Shown here piece by piece: positions 1 to 5,307 of a stretch of 9,177 nt of DNA. The translations under genes and the position numbers were made by a program. The notes beneath the pieces are model-generated. The model was given only the letters and a program-made list of their open reading frames with translations, was not told the DNA's origin and did not search any database. The first letter of the stretch is position 1, and each line of letters begins with the position of its first letter. The DNA comes from Acidobacteriaceae bacterium (GTDB lineage: Bacteria > Acidobacteriota > Terriglobia > Bryobacterales > Bryobacteraceae), in NCBI GenBank assembly GCA_019246575.1, contig JAFAQG010000918.1, positions 1-9,177 of the forward strand, given 5' to 3'.

Positions 1-1
1 C

Positions 2-757
2 GAGGAATTCGGCCGCTCGATGGCGGATGAGCTTCGCTCAAACAACGCACGCCGCGAGCCTACGCGTTGGATCCTGCCCGTCGGCCCGGTCGCCCAGTAC
101 TCCGTCCTCACCGGAATCTCGAATCGCGAACGGCTGAGCTGGCGCAATGTCCACATCTTCCAAATGGACGAATTTCTCGATTGGCAGGCGAGACCTCTTC
201 CGCTCCATCACCCCTTCAGCTTCGAAGGCTTCATGCGCGCGCAAGTGATCGCCAAACTCGATCCCGAACTTCGCCCGCCCGAAGAACAGCTCCACTTCCC
301 TCATCCCTTCCATCCCGATCGCATGGGCGAACACATGCGCCACGTGGGCGGCATCGATACTTGTTACGGCGGCATCGGCTATCACGGCCACGTCGCGTTC
401 AACGACCCGCCCATTTCGCGTTGGTACAAAATCAGCGCGGAACAAATGCGCAATTCTGTCACTCGCGTTGCCGCTCTCGGGGATGACTCCATCGTCGTGC
501 AGAGCATCGGTTCTGCGGGCGGAAGCTCGGACCTCGTGCCTCCCATGGCCGTCACCATCGGCATGAGCGAAATACTCGGATCACGGCGCATTCGCCTGTA
601 CTTAGCCGGCGGCGAGCGTCATCGCGCAGTCTTTCGCATCACCTTGCTCGCAGAGCCGTCCGCCGAGTATCCATCCACGCTGCTGCAAGATCATCCGGAC
701 TGCATCGTCCACACCGACGAACCCACCGCGCGGCCCATTTCTCCCTCGCTGTTTTGA
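2..757 (+). CDS. Glucosamine-6-phosphate deaminase/isomerase-like protein (NagB family), 5' end outside window
   Basis: The protein belongs to the NagB sugar-phosphate isomerase fold, whose classical members convert glucosamine-6-phosphate to fructose-6-phosphate and ammonia in the cytoplasm. Counting from the first ATG at 20, I see the MDEF motif (residues 49-52, matching the base-carrying MDEY of NagB), GGIGYHGHVAFNDPP (117-131), VTIGMSEIL (178-186) and a C-terminal HPDCIVHTDEP block (225-235). The frame is open upstream of ATG 20 to the window edge, and the residues there fit the family's first helix, so the true start is probably outside. Three things are unusual. The phosphate-binding loop (ATGSTP-like in NagB) reads LPVGPVAQY. 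The catalytic Asp before GH is His122. The Glu of the relay is Asp129. The gene may therefore act on another substrate or have lost deamination. It converges on the MFS gene with 6 bases between stops. Family membership is solid; the reaction is uncertain. Confidence 0.8.
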   Translation, partial: EEFGRSMADELRSNNARREPTRWILPVGPVAQYSVLTGISNRERLSWRNVHIFQMDEFLDWQARPLPLHHPFSFEGFMRAQVIAKLDPELRPPEEQLHFPHPFHPDRMGEHMRHVGGIDTCYGGIGYHGHVAFNDPPISRWYKISAEQMRNSVTRVAALGDDSIVVQSIGSAGGSSDLVPPMAVTIGMSEILGSRRIRLYLAGGERHRAVFRITLLAEPSAEYPSTLLQDHPDCIVHTDEPTARPISPSLF

Positions 758-763
758 CGAAAA

Positions 764-2044
764 CTACACCTCAATCCGCCGCACCCGGCCCAGCACGAAA
801 ACAACATCCGCGATTATCAACAACGGAATCGCCCCTGCAATCACGAACACCGGCAAATACGAATAGCGATCCAGCACGATTCCCGTACTCAACATCAACA
901 GCATGCTCATGATGTTGTCTCCCACGCCCGTCAGCGACGTCACGCGCCCAACCACGTGTTCCGGGAAGAAGTCCCCGAAGTACCCGATAAAGCTCGGTTC
1001 AATCATATTGGCGCCGAAGTTCGCCACCGCGAGCAGCGCAACAGCGGCTCCCACCGTCGGGGCAAAAAACACGCACCAGTTCGCCGCGCATACGATACAC
1101 GCTCCGAAAAGCAACGGCACGCGCCGGCTGAAATCGATACTTCGTCCCCTCCGCATCAGCGCACCGGCCGCGTAACCGCTGAATAAATTACCGAGGCCGC
1201 CAAATAAGTATGGAATCCAAACGACGCGTCCCGTCTGCGCCAGCGTCAATCCCCGCGCACTGCTGAAATACTCAGGCAACCACAGCCAGTAGAACTGTGA
1301 AAGCGGCCCCGTTAGCGAGCGCAACAGAATCAGCCCCCACGTCTGCCGGATTTTCAGCAATCGCCCAAGCCCGACATCATCGCGGGTCTGCCCCGCCTGC
1401 TCGTCCACCCGCCCTTGATCGAGGCGTTTCGGATAAACAATCAGCCACGGAACCAGCCATAGCAGTCCGCTCGAGCTTGCGACCAGAAACGCTGTCCGCC
1501 AGCTGTAACGCAACGCCAGCCAGGTGACAATGATCGGCGCAAGCACGGACGCCACAAACGTACAGCTGTTGAAAATCGCGCCCGCCAAGCCGCGCTCACG
1601 CGTCGGAAATTGCTGCGCTACTAGCTTGAGGCCGCCTGTGTAGTTCGCGCACTCGGCAGCCCCAAGCGAAAATCTCAGAACGCAAAATTGCAAAGCGCTC
1701 CGGGCCGCCGCATGAAGCATGCTGGCAACCGACCATATAAAGACAACCAGCGTAAACGCGCGCCTCGGCCCAGCCCGGTCCATCAGCACGCCGTTCGGCA
1801 CCTGAAAGACAGCCATCCCGAGCAGAAAACAAAACAGAATCAGCCCGTAATCGCTATTGCTCAGGTGCAGCTCGCGCCGGATCGTAGGTGCGAGTACCGA
1901 GAGCACCTGCCGGTCAAGAAAATTGATGACAAACGCGAGCGAGACTAAGCCGAGCAGCGCCCACCCCAACCGCGGATACGGCGCGCCCGGGTCCGGCTCT
2001 TCGTTAGTTTCCTCCGAGCGGGTTACGCCGGCAGGTCGTTCCAA
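764..2044 (-). CDS. MFS transporter, anion:cation symporter (ACS/ExuT-like) family
   Basis: This is an inner-membrane secondary transporter of 426 residues, a normal length for a 12-helix MFS protein. The first helix carries INFLDRQVLSVLAP (40-53), typical of the ACS branch that includes hexuronate and sugar-acid symporters. MFS motif A appears as NGVLMDRAGPRR (84-95), a charged or polar TM4 follows (GAAECANYTGG, 128-138), and the second half holds GDFFPEHVVGRVTSLTGVG (357-375), also ACS-like. A hydrophilic central loop lies around 205-232. The start is TTG at 2044, because no ATG or GTG occurs in frame before TM1 and an AGGA lies 7 nt upstream; it overlaps the end of the oxidoreductase gene by 22 nt, which suggests translational coupling. 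The likely substrate is a sugar acid or a keto-sugar product made by the two upstream enzymes. That is inferred from context, and the exact substrate cannot be read from the sequence. Confidence 0.88.
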   Translation of the reverse strand: MERPAGVTRSEETNEEPDPGAPYPRLGWALLGLVSLAFVINFLDRQVLSVLAPTIRRELHLSNSDYGLILFCFLLGMAVFQVPNGVLMDRAGPRRAFTLVVFIWSVASMLHAAARSALQFCVLRFSLGAAECANYTGGLKLVAQQFPTRERGLAGAIFNSCTFVASVLAPIIVTWLALRYSWRTAFLVASSSGLLWLVPWLIVYPKRLDQGRVDEQAGQTRDDVGLGRLLKIRQTWGLILLRSLTGPLSQFYWLWLPEYFSSARGLTLAQTGRVVWIPYLFGGLGNLFSGYAAGALMRRGRSIDFSRRVPLLFGACIVCAANWCVFFAPTVGAAVALLAVANFGANMIEPSFIGYFGDFFPEHVVGRVTSLTGVGDNIMSMLLMLSTGIVLDRYSYLPVFVIAGAIPLLIIADVVFVLGRVRRIEV

Positions 2045-3210
2045 CTCACGATCCTGCCCTCGCGCAGCGATTTCTCCGCGAGCAGCGAAATCTTGAGTAC
2101 ATTCTTCGCACTTTGCCCGTTCGACAGCGGCTTCGCCCCCGTGCGGATGCTATTCGCAAACGCCAGATATTGCCGGTACGTGCCGATATCGTGGTCTCCT
2201 CCGTTCTTCTGTGCAGCAACGGGTGCCGGAACATGCTCCGCAACATCAACCTGCTTGGCGCCTTCGCGCTTCTGTCGCAACGTAAGTTTCCTCTGCTCCA
2301 TTTGCAGATTGCCCTCGGGCCCGATCAGGGCCATGCGCCGCGACGCCGCGCCGGAATTCGGTGCAAAAATGCAAAACTCGAATGCCAGTTTCACGCCGTT
2401 CTCGTAATCGATCAATACTCCCGCGTGATCAATCGTCTCGCGATTCTTGTAAACATTGTTTCCCCCGGTCGCGCGCACCCGAGTGACGTTACTGTTGATC
2501 GCCCAGTTCAGAATGTCTAATTCGTGGATGCCGTCTTCCATAAGGCTGCTGCCGGCAGTCTTCGTGAGATAACGCCAGTTCGTCGCCACGCCCGTCTTCG
2601 GGTCAACATATTTCCAGCTCTTGTCGTACCAATCGCCACGGTACAGATTGCCCGAAACATACGCGATACCCCCAAGCTGCTCGCTGCGCCCGATCTCGGC
2701 CACTTTTGCGTACACGGGATCGCAGCGCATTTGCAATCCGATCTGAAGTGTCTTGCCGTTTCGCTCCGAAGCCGCAATCATCGCGTTCGCCTGTTCGATA
2801 GAAATCGCCATCGGCTTCTCGCACAAGACATGGTGCCCATCCGAGAGGGCGGCAATTGTGGGATCGGCATGGAGAAACGTCGGCGTCACCACGACTACGC
2901 CATCCACGCTCTTTTCCTTCCCTAGCATGTCGTGATAATCCGCATACGTGTGCACGCCCGTTCCCACAATGCTCGCTGCGTGATCGAGATTCTCCGTTGT
3001 GGGGTCTGCCAGCGCCACTACTTGGAAATCCGGCACACTCTTGAGTACTTCAAGATGCTGCCAAGCCCGGTGCCCCGTGCCGATGAACGCCAGCGTTAAC
3101 CGCTTCTGATCCGGGCCCGCCGCCTTGCTCTCGTTCTTCTCCTGCGCATCGGCCGCCATGACCGCCGCCGCGCCCATCGCCAACATGTCCCGCCTTGAAA
3201 TTCTGCTCAC
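2023..3210 (-). CDS. Gfo/Idh/MocA family oxidoreductase with Tat leader
   Basis: This is an NAD(P)-dependent sugar or polyol oxidoreductase of 395 residues. I chose the GTG at 3210 because a near-perfect AAGGAGG sits 5 nt upstream and the protein then begins with a twin-arginine leader, SRRDML (5-10) followed by AMGAAAVMAA. The frame stays open to an ATG at 3333, but that would overlap the preceding gene and bury the leader. The Rossmann fold starts at LAFIGTGHRA (40-49). The family's EKP motif is CEKP (130-133). The catalytic-region motif is MEDGIHELD (224-232), with His229 and Asp232. The C-terminal half is the usual beta-sheet substrate domain. Export by Tat implies folding with cofactor in the cytoplasm and action in the periplasm, as known for glucose-fructose oxidoreductase. 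The TIM-barrel gene lies 34 nt upstream and a transporter overlaps its 3' end. Some relatives oxidise C3 of glycosides, but the substrate here is unknown. Confidence 0.9.
   Translation of the reverse strand: MSRISRRDMLAMGAAAVMAADAQEKNESKAAGPDQKRLTLAFIGTGHRAWQHLEVLKSVPDFQVVALADPTTENLDHAASIVGTGVHTYADYHDMLGKEKSVDGVVVVTPTFLHADPTIAALSDGHHVLCEKPMAISIEQANAMIAASERNGKTLQIGLQMRCDPVYAKVAEIGRSEQLGGIAYVSGNLYRGDWYDKSWKYVDPKTGVATNWRYLTKTAGSSLMEDGIHELDILNWAINSNVTRVRATGGNNVYKNRETIDHAGVLIDYENGVKLAFEFCIFAPNSGAASRRMALIGPEGNLQMEQRKLTLRQKREGAKQVDVAEHVPAPVAAQKNGGDHDIGTYRQYLAFANSIRTGAKPLSNGQSAKNVLKISLLAEKSLREGRIVSWNDLPA
2052..2055 (-). promoter_or_regulatory. Ribosome binding site supporting a TTG start for the transporter
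   Basis: Minus-strand AGGA lies 7 nt before TTG 2044, inside the end of the oxidoreductase gene. The match is modest, but no ATG or GTG is available in frame before the first membrane helix, so it supports the TTG start. Confidence 0.5.
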
Positions 3211-3215
3211 CTCGT

Positions 3216-3222
3216 CCTCCTT
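3216..3222 (-). promoter_or_regulatory. Strong ribosome binding site fixing the oxidoreductase start
   Basis: On the minus strand the sequence AAGGAGG lies 5 nt before GTG 3210. This decides the start of the oxidoreductase in favour of a protein opening with a twin-arginine leader, over the longer open frame that runs into the upstream gene. Confidence 0.85.
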
Positions 3223-3244
3223 CTCACTTACCTTCACGAACTCT

Positions 3245-4201
3245 CTAAACGCCCGTAATCTGCCGCAGATAATCGCGGCATTGCCGCAGCAACGCTTCCG
3301 GATGCTCTGCGGGATGCGGATATTGCCCCTCACGCTCCACCGTCAGCCAGCCTTTCCAATCGCTGTCCAATAACGGCGCAACCACGCCCTTCAGATTGAT
3401 CTGCCCTTTACCCAAATCCATTGGAATGTTTCCGTTCTCGCCTGTTCGCGGGCCGCTTGTTGCATGTTCGGGCCGCTTTACATCTTTGATGTGATAAATC
3501 GCAATGCGCCGGAAATGCTCCTCGGAAAACGTCCCGGCATCGGGCTGCACTCCATTCGCGTTGCCCACGTCGTAGTTCAGTGCCACAACCGCCGGATCCG
3601 TTTCTTTAAAAAACAAACTGATCTCGCTGGGGTCATCTTCGAACTCCTGCACATGGTTGTGATAGCAGAGTTTCAATCCTTCTTCACGGCACGTCCGGCC
3701 AAGCCGGTTCAGCGCTTCCATTTTCCGGTGCGCAGCATCCACATCAAGCTTTCCATCGACATGCGGCAGCCGGCGTCCGCTCACGATCATGTACGTCGCG
3801 CCCATCTTCGCCGTAGTCGCAGCAATTTTTTTCTGTCCTTCGATCTCCGCGTTGATCTTGTCCTTATCATCGAAACGCACTCCGTTATGAGCAGCAATCA
3901 ACGGACAATGCCTCGCCTCGAAGTCGCGCCGGCACTCCGCGGGCTTGTCCGCGTGCTCCGAAAGAGCTTTATAGTTCGTTTCGAATCCTTCATAGCCGAT
4001 CCTTGCGAGCGTATCTACGATGTCCAACAAATGCTCATACGGCGTGATCGGCACTCCCCACGTGTTCGTCTGGGCGCCGATCGAGATCCGTTGCTTTCGA
4101 TCTCCCGATCCCGCACGCGCCCGTGATGCAATCATTGCCAGACAGAGCTGTTTTGTGAAACCGCGACGGTCGATCATCATGCTTCGTCTAATATATGACA
4201 T
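3245..4201 (-). CDS. Sugar phosphate isomerase/epimerase-like TIM barrel with Tat-type leader
   Basis: This is a xylose-isomerase-like TIM barrel of the AP-endonuclease-2 superfamily, 318 residues from ATG 4201. Visible signatures are GFETNY (72-77, Glu74 as a likely metal ligand), LCYHNHVQEFE (178-188), NYDVGNAN (209-216, Asp211), IYHIKD (235-240, His237), LGKGQINLKGVV (263-274) and WLTVERE (285-291). Glu, His, Asp, His and Glu in these blocks normally bind a divalent metal. The N-terminus MIDRRGFTKQLCLAMIASRARA-type segment (9-30) resembles a short Tat signal, so the enzyme is probably periplasmic. ATGs at 4180 and 4177 are alternative starts that place the twin arginine closer to the N-terminus. 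ATG 4201 lies one base after the stop of the preceding gene and could be translationally coupled. Paired with the Gfo/Idh gene downstream, it could epimerise, isomerise or cleave an oxidised sugar. The precise reaction is not determinable. Confidence 0.87.
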   Translation of the reverse strand: MSYIRRSMMIDRRGFTKQLCLAMIASRARAGSGDRKQRISIGAQTNTWGVPITPYEHLLDIVDTLARIGYEGFETNYKALSEHADKPAECRRDFEARHCPLIAAHNGVRFDDKDKINAEIEGQKKIAATTAKMGATYMIVSGRRLPHVDGKLDVDAAHRKMEALNRLGRTCREEGLKLCYHNHVQEFEDDPSEISLFFKETDPAVVALNYDVGNANGVQPDAGTFSEEHFRRIAIYHIKDVKRPEHATSGPRTGENGNIPMDLGKGQINLKGVVAPLLDSDWKGWLTVEREGQYPHPAEHPEALLRQCRDYLRQITGV

Positions 4202-4202
4202 T

Positions 4203-5000
4203 TCAGATCATCCGCCGCCCCGCCCACAGCAGTGGCGGCCCCAACAGCATCGAAAATAGCGCGAACCACCACACCCAATCGGCACTCGATCGCTGCATCG
4301 GAGTAATCTCCACGCCCGTGATATCGCCGTCCGGCAATATCGGTTCCGCCGGATAATGCAAGGCCGTGAGCCCCGATTGCGCCCGCACATCCGAAAAGTA
4401 CTGCGGACCCGGTCTTGAATCGATCTCCTTTGTCACCGATTCCGTTCCCGCCGTAATCGTCACACTCCCCCGATTCGTGCGTAGCGCCCGGATCCGCCAG
4501 CTTACTTCGTTTGTCGCAGCAACGTGAATGGGCGGAATGTCGATTGCGATCCACGCGGGAGCACGCAAGTCCAATTTCGGCCAGCCGTTGCGAACATCTC
4601 TTAGGCGCACCGTCAACACCGCGGGACTCCCCGGCCGGAGCGTACTGCTGCCGTAAAACGAATCCAGATGTGAAAAAAGCAGCGCGATAACCGGCGTCAA
4701 CACGAGTAGCGCAGGCACCGAATAGAGCAGCAATCGTGCGTTTTCCTGAATCACGCCCAGGGCACTCTCTCCAACCACGGCCAGCTCCTCGGCATACAAT
4801 CCGATTGCCAGCAAGTGCGCCCATAATCGCCGCCGCGTAGCAGCAATAGCCGTTCTGTTCGAAAGGAGTTCGAATGCGAATAGCACGGCGAGCCCGAAAA
4901 GCGCGCTGATCGGAACGAGGCTCAGAAAAACAGGCCGCCCCGCAAACGGACTGAGCAGAACATGAAAAAACGCGCGAATCGCCGCGTTTACCACTTCCAC
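4203..5000 (-). CDS. Three-helix membrane protein with possible Oxa1/EMC3-like core and exported beta-rich domain
   Basis: I do not recognise a named gene. The 265-residue product starts at GTG 5000, 8 nt after the ribbon-helix-helix stop; a second GTG lies two codons in. A short amphipathic stretch (7-20) precedes TM1 (about 24-46). A positively charged segment, SNRTAIAATRRRLWAHLLAI (47-66), continues as helix to about 88. TM2 follows (about 90-112), then a soluble, probably beta-rich domain (118-238) beginning LRPGSPAVLTVRLRD, and TM3 (about 242-260). From memory, bacterial proteins with a SNQ-x-AI...K...AHLLE...LF motif between two helices form an uncharacterised family found near phosphatase-superfamily genes. 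The arrangement TM, charged cytoplasmic helix, TM, then a third TM recalls the Oxa1/EMC3 (DUF106) insertase group. The soluble domain is likely extracytoplasmic. The insertase link is a fold-level inference only; a membrane partner or scaffold of the phosphodiesterases is equally possible. Confidence 0.7.
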   Translation of the reverse strand: MEVVNAAIRAFFHVLLSPFAGRPVFLSLVPISALFGLAVLFAFELLSNRTAIAATRRRLWAHLLAIGLYAEELAVVGESALGVIQENARLLLYSVPALLVLTPVIALLFSHLDSFYGSSTLRPGSPAVLTVRLRDVRNGWPKLDLRAPAWIAIDIPPIHVAATNEVSWRIRALRTNRGSVTITAGTESVTKEIDSRPGPQYFSDVRAQSGLTALHYPAEPILPDGDITGVEITPMQRSSADWVWWFALFSMLLGPPLLWAGRRMI

Positions 5001-5008
5001 TGCGCTCG

Positions 5009-5200
5009 TTATTCCAGATACCCCAAGCCCTTCAGCTTTTCGAGCAACGCTTCCTTCGTGTCCGCCCCCTCGAGCTTCTTCATTTCACGCTCGAGCACGT
5101 GCTCCACAAACTCCTCAGGCGACGAATACCCTGCCGCATCCGCGACCCGCTTAATGCGTTCCCATAAATCTTTGTTCAGTTTCACGCTCGGCTCGAACAT
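5009..5200 (-). CDS. Small ribbon-helix-helix (CopG/Arc-like) protein
   Basis: The protein has 63 residues. SVKLNKDLWERIKRVADAAG (5-24) gives a short beta strand and helix A. SSPEEFVEHVLEREMKKLE (26-44) gives helix B. This is the layout of dimeric ribbon-helix-helix DNA-binding proteins such as CopG and Arc. After an acidic linker (45-49) comes a second amphipathic helix and the tail LLEKLKGLGYLE (52-63). The ATG at 5200 is well supported by AAGGAG four nt upstream. It is encoded between a phosphodiesterase-like gene and the membrane protein, with no toxin next to it, so an antitoxin role is not supported. It may be an autoregulator of the operon, and a GC-rich inverted repeat lies just upstream of its ribosome binding site. 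Alternatively, the fold may serve protein binding rather than DNA binding, since the strand is only weakly basic. Confidence 0.85.
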   Translation of the reverse strand: MFEPSVKLNKDLWERIKRVADAAGYSSPEEFVEHVLEREMKKLEGADTKEALLEKLKGLGYLE

Positions 5201-5204
5201 GGTG

Positions 5205-5210
5205 CTCCTT
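5205..5210 (-). promoter_or_regulatory. Ribosome binding site of the ribbon-helix-helix gene
   Basis: On the minus strand AAGGAG lies 4 nt before ATG 5200. It is one of the two strongest Shine-Dalgarno matches in this run of genes, suggesting the small protein is translated well and independently of the gene before it. Confidence 0.75.
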
Positions 5211-5219
5211 AGCGCAAAG

Positions 5220-5235
5220 GGCGCGGATGCGCGCC
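5220..5235. repeat. Perfect GC inverted repeat upstream of the ribbon-helix-helix gene
   Basis: GGCGCG, four spacer bases (GATG on the plus strand), then CGCGCC form a perfect 6-bp inverted repeat ending 19 bases before the small gene's start codon. It could be an operator for the ribbon-helix-helix protein or an RNA hairpin 5' of the ribosome binding site. No U-tract follows it in the minus-strand transcript, so it is not a typical intrinsic terminator. Confidence 0.5.
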
Positions 5236-5268
5236 GCCTGGCAGCAAAGAAAGTCTCCGATCCTTGGG

Positions 5269-5287
5269 GCGGAGCGCCTGCCTCCGC
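5269..5287. repeat. Second GC inverted repeat in the 107-base spacer
   Basis: GCGGAG and CTCCGC form a perfect 6-bp stem with a 7-base loop (5275-5281), shortly after the stop of the phosphodiesterase-like gene on the minus strand. It lacks a following U-run. It could protect the 3' end of the upstream message or be fortuitous in GC-rich DNA. Confidence 0.35.
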
Positions 5288-5307
5288 GACCGTTTTGCGC
5301 GGTTTTC

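Noticed and set aside
1..20. EcoRI- and EagI-like sites close together at the left edge, resembling a cloning linker
   Set aside because: The bases translate in frame into a sequence that fits the N-terminal helix of the NagB-like protein, so they look like native coding DNA.
3211..3333. Longer oxidoreductase starting at ATG 3333
   Set aside because: GTG 3210 has a near-perfect ribosome binding site and gives a proper twin-arginine leader; the extension overlaps the TIM-barrel gene.
3464..4126. 220-codon plus-strand open frame
   Set aside because: It lies wholly opposite the well-supported TIM-barrel gene, and its translation shows no recognisable family features; codon bias explains it.
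4203..5200. Toxin-antitoxin pair made of the ribbon-helix-helix protein and its neighbour
   Set aside because: The neighbour is a 265-residue three-helix membrane protein with a large soluble domain, unlike known toxins of ribbon-helix-helix antitoxins.
5289..5303. Possible terminator hairpin ACCG...CGGT after the phosphodiesterase stop
   Set aside because: The stem is only 4 bp with a 7-base loop and there is no U-tract in the transcript direction.
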